A program made the translations under genes and the position numbers. Source: Maribacter sp. (GTDB lineage Bacteria > Bacteroidota > Bacteroidia > Flavobacteriales > Flavobacteriaceae). Taken from it: a stretch of 64,000 nucleotides of DNA. Positions 53,101 through 61,172 of this stretch are shown here, in pieces (the first letter of the stretch is position 1; each line of letters starts with the position of its first letter). The notes below the pieces were generated by a model. The model was given only the letters and a program-made list of their open reading frames with translations, did no database searches and was not told the DNA's origin. The stretch spans positions 59,932 to 123,931 of the forward strand of contig DRFI01000016.1 in assembly GCA_011050675.1 (NCBI GenBank), written 5' to 3'.

Positions 53101-53409
53101 AGAAATGCAGAATTCCCTAGATTAACTACGCAACGTGGCCTATCTGCATGGAACTATAGAAGTAAAGATCATATTTTACAGAATAATAGATATATGAGAT
53201 TAAAGTCTCTTATCATAGGGTATAATTTTAAAGATTTACAAATAGGAAAAACACCCATTGATAATATTAGAATTTATTTTTCAGGAAATGATTTGTTTGA
53301 ATTAACCAGTGTAAAAGATGGTTATGACCCTGAATTTCAAGCGAGCTCTAACAATAGTGCCTACCCATTTATGCGTACTTGGGCATTAGGTTTAAAAGTT
53401 TCACTTTAA
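50167..53409 (+). CDS. SusC/RagA-type TonB-dependent outer-membrane transporter
   Basis: The 1080-residue protein has a signal peptide (about 10-33), a CarboxypepD_reg-like domain (about 55-130; GVAVVVKGTTTGTVTDFDGNY), a TonB-box/plug start (DEVIVVGYGTAKKETLTGSV) and a 22-strand barrel to the C-terminus. NFLIRGASSINGIEPLIVIDG is the typical SusC plug segment. It imports oligosaccharides across the outer membrane with energy from TonB and works with the next gene product as lid. No N-terminal STN signalling domain is present, consistent with control by the hybrid sensor rather than an anti-sigma factor. Confidence 0.93.
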   Translation: MIRLIKLSKWKLQTMIPLLVGFVVLCTNQAFAISASSTLTSDVHLLNAEQQLTVTGNIVSSDDGMGLPGVAVVVKGTTTGTVTDFDGNYSITVPSADAILVVSYLGFIKQEIAVGSKSEINISLAPDTTALDEVIVVGYGTAKKETLTGSVEQVKAEAFEDLAVGSPALALQGRTPGLVVTRTSSRPGDEGVNFLIRGASSINGIEPLIVIDGIPSINSSSFNDMNPNDIESISVLKGGSASVYGSRAAGGVILVTTKKGKGKIKIDISTVSRVGTIGIRPPTPTMSQYGQLYAAAAREDIASGKPPRYFFWNDLETVDRIASGEEGFYDLPINGNIWLGNAPRFDEMFGNSYSSQHNISISGGTESSNFRISAGYDNNVGGLKVADDSSDRYNFSMNYGADISDRLSINTNVTYFNNDFSGPSGGLGREAATYDAPLFPTYNADGQYYANFGGDLITGDRNGVAQVIDGGRENKTVEQFKISALAKYKFTDHLDFTGSYAISRQNSEYQTYAVSVPLYSWGGSFSNNINNTNFIQEGTGPDKNDGNITYKNYKGALNYSNQFGDHNFSGLLAIEAEKNDVNEYNIRRNGFVDYGVYDINLGATDQLVTTSGGGTSWGFFGYIGRLNYDYKSKYLLEVQGRRDGSSRFAEGSKWSNYGSISGGWVISAEEFLNESNLISFLKLRGGYGELGSTSGIGDFSYLSTVGFGTTVFGQTNAGQQATSRASSLFSSNTTWERIVTKEIGVDFRLLNSKIFGSFDLYQKDNVGMLVRGIETDLLGTATPFTNIGTLETNGWEAMLGYQGKIGEVDFSVSANMSDSRNEITEYDGAQTIFENLNAAEDGENILGKPINSFYLWETDGYFDSQAEVDAYYASLNEGGILPSQSSNDALRPGDMKVVDSNGDGTLDNEDLTYSGDAAQHYVYGFNFDIKYKNFDLSAFFQGALEQNIYRTGYFAQPFQAEWQNQSNTWLGRTWTEDNRNAEFPRLTTQRGLSAWNYRSKDHILQNNRYMRLKSLIIGYNFKDLQIGKTPIDNIRIYFSGNDLFELTSVKDGYDPEFQASSNNSAYPFMRTWALGLKVSL

Positions 53410-53451
53410 TATAATTGAGAAGTAGTTAACACATCATAAAATAATAAACAG

Positions 53452-55239
53452 ATGAAAAAAATAATATATATAATAATACCATGTTTAATGGTCTTCTTTA
53501 CATCATGTGAAGACGAGTTTATAGATTTGGATCCGCCTGCGTCTATTACAGACCAGGTATATTACACCGAAGCCGAACATTTTTTAACAGGCTCTAACAG
53601 ATTTTACACCAACTTAATGACTTGGAGGTTTGATCAAGGCATATACGCCGATCACGGTTCTGATTTAGTTGGTTATACCGAAGATAGTGGTATGCAAGAA
53701 TATAGTAGAGGTGATACTCGAGCTCCAGAATCCGATGGTTATTATTCAAGTCCTTATGCAGCTATCAGAGACATGAATCTTTTACTAGAACGTGCGGAAG
53801 TTTATGAAGGTGACGAAAGTATTGTTGCATATGTTGCAGCTACTAAGTTTCATAGAGCTTATCAATATTTTAATCTAGTACAACGTTTTGGGGGTGTTAC
53901 TTTGGTAACAAGATCATTAGACGTTGGTGCAGAAGAACTAGATGCTCCTCGTAACAGCAGATATGAAGTTGTTGCTCAAATTTTGGCTGATTTAGATGAA
54001 GCAATTGCAGGATTACCTACAGAGCAACAGATATCCTCAGAAGATAAAGGTAAAATCAGCAAATGGGCTGCTATGGCTTTTAAAGCCGATGTTTTATTAC
54101 ACGAAGCTACTTGGATGAAATACGTTGGCACTACTACAGATGGCGACGGTGTTGCTATTGGTGCAGGTAGCGCAGGCTTTGATGCTTCTAAAGTAAATCC
54201 TTATTTACAAGAAGTTGTAACGCTTACTAAAACAATAATGGACCAAGGTGGTTTTGAACTTTGGAACTATAATGATGTTTTAGATAATTTAAGTTCAAAC
54301 TTCTTATTTAATCTAGAAGATGGTGGCTCTAACCCTGCGGGATTAGACAAGGCTACCAATAAGGAATTCATTTTTTACAATAAATACGATTTTACATTTA
54401 GACAAGCTGGTGACTTACTAAGTCATGTTTATGAAGGTAGGGTTAAACCTAGTAGAAAAATGATGGACCTATTCTTAAATATCGATGGTTTACCTATAGA
54501 TCAGTCTCCTTTATTTCAAGGTTATGAAAATACACCTGATGAGTTTCAAGATAGAGATTACAGAATGACAGCTTATTTTACCTACCATAAAAATCTTGGT
54601 GAAATACCTCAAAACGGAGATGTAAAATTAAATGGCACCAATAATTTTGGATATTTCAATGCAAAATTCATGAGTTGGAAATGGGGTACCGATGAAGCAT
54701 ATAGAGCAACAAAAACTGAAGCTTATGACATGCCTTTTATTCGCTTGGCAGAAGTTTATTTAATGTATACTGAGGCTTTATACGAGCTAAATGGTAGTCT
54801 TACAGATGCTCAAATGGATGAGTCTATAAACTTGGTGAAAGCTAGAGCAGGATTACCAGCAATCTCTAATTCTTTCTTAGCTACCAATAATATGGATATA
54901 GAGACAGAAATTAGAAGAGAGCGTACTATTGAGCTTTATGCAGAAGGTGCAACTAGGTTCAATGATTTAAAAAGATGGGGAATTGCAGAAGAAGAATTGG
55001 GTGAAACTATTTATGGTGCCGTAATTGAAGGTACTGTTTATGAAGATAACCCAGACTTATATACCCCTGGTGGATATGGATTTGGAGAGGGCGTTACTAC
55101 AACTGGTGTTGGTGAAAGAAGAGCGATAATAGTTCAACCATCATCAACTCGTAATTTCTCTAGAGATGATTATTTATTTCCAATACCTACTTCTCAAATA
55201 GGTTTAAACAATAATATAAACCAGAATCCTGGTTATTAA
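53452..55239 (+). CDS. SusD/RagB-type glycan-binding lipoprotein
   Basis: The 595-residue lipoprotein (FFTSCED, Cys19) has the SusD fold: TPR-like helices with AATKFHRAYQYFNLVQRFGGVTLV and a C-terminal RRERTIELYAEGATRFNDLKRWG motif. It caps the SusC barrel and binds the glycan at the surface. It starts 42 bases after susC and ends at a strong terminator, so the pair forms its own operon. There is no SusE/F-like gene after it. Confidence 0.92.
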   Translation: MKKIIYIIIPCLMVFFTSCEDEFIDLDPPASITDQVYYTEAEHFLTGSNRFYTNLMTWRFDQGIYADHGSDLVGYTEDSGMQEYSRGDTRAPESDGYYSSPYAAIRDMNLLLERAEVYEGDESIVAYVAATKFHRAYQYFNLVQRFGGVTLVTRSLDVGAEELDAPRNSRYEVVAQILADLDEAIAGLPTEQQISSEDKGKISKWAAMAFKADVLLHEATWMKYVGTTTDGDGVAIGAGSAGFDASKVNPYLQEVVTLTKTIMDQGGFELWNYNDVLDNLSSNFLFNLEDGGSNPAGLDKATNKEFIFYNKYDFTFRQAGDLLSHVYEGRVKPSRKMMDLFLNIDGLPIDQSPLFQGYENTPDEFQDRDYRMTAYFTYHKNLGEIPQNGDVKLNGTNNFGYFNAKFMSWKWGTDEAYRATKTEAYDMPFIRLAEVYLMYTEALYELNGSLTDAQMDESINLVKARAGLPAISNSFLATNNMDIETEIRRERTIELYAEGATRFNDLKRWGIAEEELGETIYGAVIEGTVYEDNPDLYTPGGYGFGEGVTTTGVGERRAIIVQPSSTRNFSRDDYLFPIPTSQIGLNNNINQNPGY

Positions 55240-55261
55240 GATAATTGTGTTGAGTTAGTTT

Positions 55262-55298
55262 AAAGGCAGTTATACGTTAAGTATAGCTGCCTTTTTTT
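55262..55298. terminator. Terminator between susD and the hybrid sensor gene
   Basis: AAAGGCAG (55262-55269) pairs with CTGCCTTT (55287-55294), with an inner TATAC/GTATA stem and a run of T after it. It serves the convergent susD and sensor genes. Confidence 0.88.
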
Positions 55299-55337
55299 AT
55301 GTTTAAACAATTTACTATTCATTTTAAATGAACGTTA

Positions 55338-58300
55338 TTACTTATCATCCTCAGTTATTTCGCTTTTATTACCTTCCATATATTCTGTAGGTGTTACGTT
55401 AAACAGCTCTCTAAAAGTTTTACTAAAGTATGCTGTTGAATTAAATCCGCACATATGGGTAACTTCCTTAATAGAATAAGAGTTCTTCTCTAATAGTTCA
55501 GCTGCATATCTTAATCTTATTGTTCTTATAAAATGACTAGGATTATTTCCTGTTAACGTATTAATTTTTCGGTAGAATTGAGATCTACCTATACCCAATT
55601 CCTTTAAAATATCATCTTGCTTAAAATCTTCATCATCTACATTGTCTAACACAACTTTGGTAGCTTTATCCAAAAACACTTCGTCCATATTGTTTGTGGT
55701 AACCTCACTTGACGGGAAAATACCTCCAATTTCCGAGAAGCGTTTTCTTAGTCTCTTCTTTGCTTCAATGAGATTTCTAATTCTCGATTTTAAAACACTA
55801 GTAACAAATGGTTTTGACAAATATGCATCTGCCCCATTATCATAACCACTTACCCTATCAATTTCAAGACTTCTTGCTGTTAGTAGTATTATGGGGATAT
55901 GGCAAGTTTCAAATTCGGTCTTTAATAATCTGCACATTTCAAATCCGTCCATTTTCGGCATCATTACATCGCTAATCACCAAATCTGGATAACGTTTCTT
56001 AACCATTTCTAGTCCTTCCTCTCCATTTTTTGCTTGAAGTACCTTATACTTATCTTGCAAATCATTTTTTAAATGTTGTCGTAATTCTTTGTTATCCTCT
56101 ACCAATAAAATAGTTGGTTTTTCTATTTCACTATCGCTATTTGGATTAGGTAAAACTAAATTCTCATCATCTGCAATGTACATTTCATATTCAACAGACT
56201 TCATTGAATTAATCAAGAATTCATTTTTGACACTTTCAACCTCTACCGGTGCAGACTTACTATCCAATGGTAGTCTTACAACAAACTTGCTACCTAAACC
56301 ATATTCACTTTCTACAAAAATTTCGCCACCATGTTTTTCTACCAAAGCTTGTGTAAAATTAAGTCCAATTCCGGTTCCCGATTTGGTAATATCGATATGA
56401 TAAAAACGAGAAAAAATATTCTTAAGCTGCTCTTTATCTAATCCAACACCAGAATCTTTTACCGTAATCTCCACAAAATCTCCAATCATTTCTTTCTTAA
56501 GAAAGAACAATCTAGACGAGCTTTTCTTCTGTGCTATCTTTTTGATGGAAACCGTAATCTCACCACCTGCATTTGTGAATTTTAAAGCGTTGGAAATTAA
56601 GTTGGTAATTATTTTTTCTACTTTATCAAAATCAAACAAGAAAGTAATATCCTCAGATTCGGATTCAAACCTATAATCTATTTCCTTTTTTGTTGCCAGA
56701 CTTAAGAATAATGAAAAAATATCTTCACTGAACTTAACGATATCTCCCTTTTCCAATTGAAGCGGTGCCATACCTACATCCATCTTTCTATAGTCCAATA
56801 ATTGATTTACCAAATGCAACAGTCTACGCGCACTACGCTGTATGGAAATAGCGGAAGATTTTACTTCTTCTGGATTATGTGTATAGCTAGACAAAATTTT
56901 ATCTACAGGATTCATAATCAAAGTAAGCGGTGTTCTAAACTCATGAGAAACATTGACAAAGAATTGAAGCTTCATTTGATCTAATTCGTGCTCTTGGGCT
57001 TCTTGAACTTTTTGGGTGTAATACCGTAAAACCAAATATGAACCCAACAAGCCTAACAAAGTATAAATTAAGTATGCCCACCAAGTTTTCCATGGAGGGG
57101 AAAGAACTTCAAAATTTACAATAGCCGCCTCAGCTTTATCCCAATCACCATCTAACGACGCTTTTACTTCAAACACATATTTACCAGAACTAAGGTTAGA
57201 ATAACTTACTTCTCTTTTTGCCCCTATTGTTTCAAAGTCATTGTCCAACCCTTTTAATTTATAAGAATATCGCACCCTTTCAGGATTTTCAAAATGGAGT
57301 GCTAAAAAATCGAATGCTACATAGTTCTCATCATAATTTAATTTTAGGTTTTCTAAGTCTGCTACCCTATCCTTTAGCAATACCCTGTCATTAACCGTAT
57401 CGCCAACGACAATAGGCTTATTATTTAAGGTAAACTGGGTTATGGTGGGTCGTAATGCTATAGAAGTTCTTAGCGTTATATCATTTGGATTAAAAATATT
57501 GAAACCATTAATACCTCCTATTAAGATTCTACCATCCATGGTTTTATCTATAGACTTACTTTGGTATTCAGGACCTTGCAAACCATCATGAATATTAAAA
57601 TTCTTTATTTGGTCTGTTTCTGGGTTTAACAAGGATAATCCACTTTTTGTCGATACCCAAAAATTATGATTATCATCTTCTTGTATGCCCACTACCAGGT
57701 TATTGGGTAACCCCTCTTTAGAAGAATAAGATTTCAACACATTAAAATCAGCATCAAGTTTATATATTCCTGTATCCGCTCCTATCCAAATATTTCCTAA
57801 TTGGTCTTCTGAGATATGATTTATAAGATTATCTTCTATACCCGGTTTTTTAATTTCCTTAAAAGTAAGTGTCTCTGGAATTCTATTCTCTAACTGATTA
57901 AGGTCTATATAATTTAAACCTAAAGATGTGCCGATTAACAACCTATTTCTAGAATCAACAAACAAAAAAAACACAAAATTACTGGCTAGACCATTTTCTT
58001 TTCCCGCAACATTTTTAAAATTGTGAAACTTTTCATTTTTAGGATCAAATAGACTTAAGCCCTCTGTTCGAAGCCCTAACCATATTCTATCATCCTTATC
58101 CTCTACACCAGACCAGACAGAGTTCTGCCCTATCGAATTTATTTCCGATTCGTTATGCAAATATCTTTTTACATTGTAGGTATCTGGATTAAATCTATTT
58201 AACCCACCATCTAACGTACAGACCCAAATTTGACCATCATTAGACTCAAAAGTATAGAGTATTCTGTCTGAACTTATACTATTGGTATTATTTGGATTAT

Positions 58301-59531
58301 GAGGAAAATGCTTAAATGTATTATTCTCTTTATCAAACAGGTTTAATCCACCATTATAAGCACTTATCCAAATTCGCTCTTTTGAGTCTTCTAAAACAGA
58401 TTGTACAATTTTTTCATTAAGTCCTTCTGGGTTTCCTGGTTGATAATAATAATGTCCAAAAGCATATTGCGAAGGGTCTAATTTACTAACACCCTTATCA
58501 TAGCTCCCTATCCAAAATATACCATTGCTATCTTCATAAATTTTAGATGGTTTGTTATTTGGTAAAGAGAAAGAATCCGAAATATTATTGACTAGATTAC
58601 GAACAACTTTTTCCTCATTTTTATCTAATATAAATATTCCATTCCCATCTGTAGAAGCCCATATATTACCATCTGCATCTAAATGCATATCTCTAATAGC
58701 TACATCCTTTTCTGAAGTAAAGGATTTGTGTGAAAAGATATTATTTGTTCTATCCCAATAAATTATATTAGATAGATTATTTCCTATCCAAAAATCATTA
58801 TCCGCATCAACAAAAACGTTCTTATGTATATGGTTAAGCTCGTAATTATTTTTACTTTCTATTAAAATACGGTCAAAGTTATCGCGCTGCCTATTATATT
58901 TATTTAAGTATTCACCGTTAGTTCCAATCCAAATAACACCGTTTTGATCTTTGAGTATTACGTTAACAATATTATTATCTAATGAATTTAAATTAGAATC
59001 ATCATTTAGGTAATAATAGAATTTTAAGTCAGCTACATCTGTAGTAAAATCTTCAAGAATAATTTTAATAACCCCATTATTAGTAGCTACCCATAAAGCG
59101 TTATTTTCTTTATCAAATAGTAATGAATTAATAAATTTACGTGGATTATTTGATAGTGATAGTTGCTTATATAAATCTACTCGTAAAAAACTATTTGTTT
59201 TCTTATTGTAATAGTTGAGACCATTATTCGTACCTATCCATAAATTACCATCTGCCCCCTCAACTATAGCATTTATTCTATTATTACTAAGAGAGCTTGG
59301 GTCATTTAAAATTGATTTATAAATTTCAAACTCATAGCCGTTATATTTATTAAGACCATCTATAGTACCAAACCATATAAATCCTTCAGAATCTTCAAAA
59401 ATGGTAAGACAAGTACTGCTAGACAAACCGTCTACCGTATCTAAGTTTTCAAATTTGAAATTATTAAACTGACTTTGAGAAAGTATACCATTTAAGCAAC
59501 ATAGGACAATTAGAAGTATCCTTTTATTCAT
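55338..59531 (-). CDS. Hybrid two-component system sensor-regulator (HTCS)
   Basis: The 1397-residue protein combines a signal peptide, a periplasmic two-propeller sensor (about 30-690, many DxxGxxWIGT repeats), a Y_Y_Y domain (about 700-790), one membrane helix (about 800-825), HisKA with the phospho-His in NVSHEFRTPL, an HATPase (GVGLDKEQ, GTGIGLN), a receiver with Asp in LVISDVMMPKMDG and a C-terminal AraC DNA-binding domain (FIRTIRLRYAAELL, EVTHMCGFNSTAYFSKTF). Such proteins bind an oligosaccharide in the periplasm and switch on the PUL. It lies convergent to susD, and it is the expected regulator of susCD and the GH88 operon. Confidence 0.93.
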   Translation of the reverse strand: MNKRILLIVLCCLNGILSQSQFNNFKFENLDTVDGLSSSTCLTIFEDSEGFIWFGTIDGLNKYNGYEFEIYKSILNDPSSLSNNRINAIVEGADGNLWIGTNNGLNYYNKKTNSFLRVDLYKQLSLSNNPRKFINSLLFDKENNALWVATNNGVIKIILEDFTTDVADLKFYYYLNDDSNLNSLDNNIVNVILKDQNGVIWIGTNGEYLNKYNRQRDNFDRILIESKNNYELNHIHKNVFVDADNDFWIGNNLSNIIYWDRTNNIFSHKSFTSEKDVAIRDMHLDADGNIWASTDGNGIFILDKNEEKVVRNLVNNISDSFSLPNNKPSKIYEDSNGIFWIGSYDKGVSKLDPSQYAFGHYYYQPGNPEGLNEKIVQSVLEDSKERIWISAYNGGLNLFDKENNTFKHFPHNPNNTNSISSDRILYTFESNDGQIWVCTLDGGLNRFNPDTYNVKRYLHNESEINSIGQNSVWSGVEDKDDRIWLGLRTEGLSLFDPKNEKFHNFKNVAGKENGLASNFVFFLFVDSRNRLLIGTSLGLNYIDLNQLENRIPETLTFKEIKKPGIEDNLINHISEDQLGNIWIGADTGIYKLDADFNVLKSYSSKEGLPNNLVVGIQEDDNHNFWVSTKSGLSLLNPETDQIKNFNIHDGLQGPEYQSKSIDKTMDGRILIGGINGFNIFNPNDITLRTSIALRPTITQFTLNNKPIVVGDTVNDRVLLKDRVADLENLKLNYDENYVAFDFLALHFENPERVRYSYKLKGLDNDFETIGAKREVSYSNLSSGKYVFEVKASLDGDWDKAEAAIVNFEVLSPPWKTWWAYLIYTLLGLLGSYLVLRYYTQKVQEAQEHELDQMKLQFFVNVSHEFRTPLTLIMNPVDKILSSYTHNPEEVKSSAISIQRSARRLLHLVNQLLDYRKMDVGMAPLQLEKGDIVKFSEDIFSLFLSLATKKEIDYRFESESEDITFLFDFDKVEKIITNLISNALKFTNAGGEITVSIKKIAQKKSSSRLFFLKKEMIGDFVEITVKDSGVGLDKEQLKNIFSRFYHIDITKSGTGIGLNFTQALVEKHGGEIFVESEYGLGSKFVVRLPLDSKSAPVEVESVKNEFLINSMKSVEYEMYIADDENLVLPNPNSDSEIEKPTILLVEDNKELRQHLKNDLQDKYKVLQAKNGEEGLEMVKKRYPDLVISDVMMPKMDGFEMCRLLKTEFETCHIPIILLTARSLEIDRVSGYDNGADAYLSKPFVTSVLKSRIRNLIEAKKRLRKRFSEIGGIFPSSEVTTNNMDEVFLDKATKVVLDNVDDEDFKQDDILKELGIGRSQFYRKINTLTGNNPSHFIRTIRLRYAAELLEKNSYSIKEVTHMCGFNSTAYFSKTFRELFNVTPTEYMEGNKSEITEDDK

Positions 59532-59728
59532 TATAATCCAATTACTATTTTTATTGTAAGAAGGTTACATAACCACTTTTACATCAAAAACTATTTGATA
59601 ATCAAAATAGCAAAATTTAAGTTAAATATTGCTTGTTATTCAACAAAATTCAGGGATTACAGGCTTATAACAAATTTAAAAGAAAACGCCACTTTTCAAT
59701 TTTCTTAACCCGATACTATATAAATAAA

Positions 59729-59756
59729 AAAAGCCACTGATTTCTCAGTGGCTTTT
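59729..59756. terminator. Perfect terminator left of the tRNA remnant
   Basis: AAAAGCCACTGA (59729-59740) pairs perfectly with TCAGTGGCTTTT (59745-59756) around a TTTC loop. Its position fits the natural terminator of a minus-strand tRNA gene that once ended at 59758. Confidence 0.85.
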
Positions 59757-59757
59757 A

Positions 59758-59770
59758 GTCGGGGTGGCAG
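59758..59770 (-). other. 3' tip of a tRNA-Pro-like gene, candidate attachment site
   Basis: GTCGGGGTGGCAG is the complement of CTGCCACCCCGAC, the end of the acceptor stem and T-arm of flavobacterial tRNA-Pro as I remember it. The T-loop sequence that should follow (GATTCGAACC...) is replaced by unrelated sequence. This pattern, a terminator plus the last bases of a tRNA with nothing behind them, is what an integrase leaves at the far end of an island inserted in a tRNA 3' end. The intact tRNA copy should be beyond the window. Confidence 0.55.
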
Positions 59771-59982
59771 AACGCTTTTAAAATTGCCAGACCGCTAGTA
59801 TTATATGCTTCTCGAGTCGCTACCATTGTTTGACTCACGATTAACTCACATTTTATATGGAACGTATTGAAGAAGTCTGAACTCTTCGTATAATAAATTT
59901 AAGTAAAATAATATAGAAACACATCATTTGGTTATCTTATAATCAAATTGATAGGACCAAATCCGTCGATGAACAACCCGAA
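59771..59982. other. Island end without genes; direct repeats ACTCAC
   Basis: No coding frame is seen here. ACTCAC occurs at 59833-59838 and 59844-59849, an 11-base spacing that could be a pair of integrase arm-type sites. The integrase itself is not in the window. Confidence 0.35.
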
Positions 59983-60261
59983 TTATTTGAATAAATCATC
60001 ATCGAAGAAATCCGTAAGCGTTATGCCAATAATGTTACAAAACTCCGAAACTGAATAGATAGTGATACCCCTTCCTGATCTCTTACCGGTATTGTCATCA
60101 ATTTTGATCTGGCTTTCCCAGCGACTTATTGTCTGCTTCTCTACATTATATTTCCTTACAAAATCCATTTGCTTCATCCCCGTATCCTCTTGGCGTAGTG
60201 CCTTGATTCTTTTGGCGATTTTATTGGCAAGCGCCACATTTTCTTTGGAAAGCTCGGACAT
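59983..60261 (-). CDS. Small XRE-type HTH regulator
   Basis: The 92-residue protein is essentially one helix-turn-helix domain: RIKALRQEDTGMKQMDFVRKYNVEKQTISRWESQ, then a C-terminal helix with ISVxFCNIIGITLTDFFDD-type sequence (VSEFCNIIGITLTDFF). It resembles small regulators of mobile islands. An inverted repeat 33 bases upstream of its start may be its own operator. It is the first gene inside the presumed island. Confidence 0.78.
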   Translation of the reverse strand: MSELSKENVALANKIAKRIKALRQEDTGMKQMDFVRKYNVEKQTISRWESQIKIDDNTGKRSGRGITIYSVSEFCNIIGITLTDFFDDDLFK

Positions 60262-60293
60262 ACGGCAATTTCCAAAAACAACCGAAAAATAAA

Positions 60294-60311
60294 GTAAGCC
60301 ACTTAGCTTAC
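60294..60311. promoter_or_regulatory. Inverted repeat, probable operator of the small XRE gene
   Basis: GTAAGC-CACTTA-GCTTAC is a perfect 6-bp inverted repeat with 6-base spacing, 33 bases before the start of the 92-residue XRE protein. Size and place fit autoregulation by an XRE dimer. Confidence 0.45.
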
Positions 60312-60504
60312 ATGACGCTAAAAATTGATATATTTAAGTAATTTTAATCCTTTGCAAACTTTCTTAATGCAAAATACCGAAAGCATTCGCTTTGAACCTT
60401 GAAGAGAAAACTGGTAATTTTTAACGAAGAGGATAAGCGATAAAGTCCGCGCCTAAGGGTGTGGACTTGCTTTATAAAGCAATATAACTCCCAATATCAA
60501 TAAA

Positions 60505-60534
60505 AAAACCTCGATATTAGTGAATCGAGGTTTT
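60505..60534. terminator. Terminator after the 139-residue XRE gene
   Basis: AAAACCTCGAT (60505-60515) pairs with ATCGAGGTTTT (60524-60534) around an 8-base loop. On the minus strand it follows the stop of the XRE gene at 60558. Confidence 0.82.
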
Positions 60535-60557
60535 CATAAATTTTTTATCGAAAGAGG

Positions 60558-60977
60558 CTATTTATTTTTCAATAGCTCTTCCAAATAAATGATTTTATCT
60601 TTTTCAGCTTGTAACAATCGCTCATATAAATTTTTATTCTCTTCGAACAATTCTACTACTTTGTCCAAAGGGTTAAATGTTGGATAGATTCCTTGATTAA
60701 AACTATTTCCTTGCGAGGCACTATTATCATAAAAGTTATTAAAGTAGTTGATTACGTTCTCTTCAGAAAAACTTTCAATTCCTTCTTTGGTAACACCTAA
60801 AATTTTGGCTACTTCTTGGATTTTCTCATCTTCAAGGGTCTCACTCTTCTCCAATGAAGAAACGCTCTGTTGGCTGATACCCAGTTCCTCGGCAAGGGTT
60901 TCCTGCTTCATTCCCCGTAGCTCCCTGATCCTAGCGATTTTCCGGCCTATATGGTTGGGTTTTGTTTCTGTCGTCAT
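60558..60977 (-). CDS. XRE-type HTH regulator with coiled-coil tail, divergent from the sigma-dCas12f operon
   Basis: The 139-residue protein has an HTH at about 10-70 (KIARIRELRGMKQETLAEELGISQQSVSSLE) and a C-terminal amphipathic helix (about 105-139; VVELFEENKNLYERLLQAEKDKIIYLEELLKNK) that should dimerise. It is common in Bacteroidota genomes, but its place is telling: its start is 172 bases from the sigma factor start in the opposite direction, with an inverted repeat between. It is a good candidate for the repressor or activator of the RNA-guided operon. Confidence 0.82.
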   Translation of the reverse strand: MTTETKPNHIGRKIARIRELRGMKQETLAEELGISQQSVSSLEKSETLEDEKIQEVAKILGVTKEGIESFSEENVINYFNNFYDNSASQGNSFNQGIYPTFNPLDKVVELFEENKNLYERLLQAEKDKIIYLEELLKNK

Positions 60978-61019
60978 AACTTAAAGATATTCATTATTTC
61001 CCGATGGTTTCCGGTTTTG

Positions 61020-61049
61020 GTAAAATACAAGCTTGTCTTGGTATTTTAC
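61020..61049. promoter_or_regulatory. Inverted repeat in the XRE / sigma-dCas12f divergent promoter region
   Basis: GTAAAATAC (61020-61028) and GTATTTTAC (61041-61049) are perfect 9-bp inverted repeats separated by 12 bases. The site lies 42 bases ahead of the XRE start and about 100 bases ahead of the sigma gene, where a shared operator is expected. Confidence 0.5.
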
Positions 61050-61106
61050 AATCCCTTTTGGTGGGTTACATCTGTTTCCACCACTAATTTAAATCAAAAT
61101 TTCTGC

Positions 61107-61172
61107 ATGGAAAAATTCCTTGCCCAATATAACCTAAAGGTAGTTCCTTATGAAGCCATCCAAAGACCGTAA
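61107..61172 (+). CDS. Possible 21-residue leader peptide overlapping the sigma gene start
   Basis: ATG at 61107 opens a 21-codon frame (MEKFLAQYNLKVVPYEAIQR plus Pro) ending at 61172, which overlaps the sigma start at 61150 by 23 bases in another frame. Overlap of this sort can couple translation. Its coding nature is not proven. Confidence 0.25.
   Translation: MEKFLAQYNLKVVPYEAIQRP

Noticed and set aside
59802..59809. TATATGCT, the complement of guide bases 2-9, near the island end
   Set aside because: Only eight bases agree and the rest of the guide does not match.
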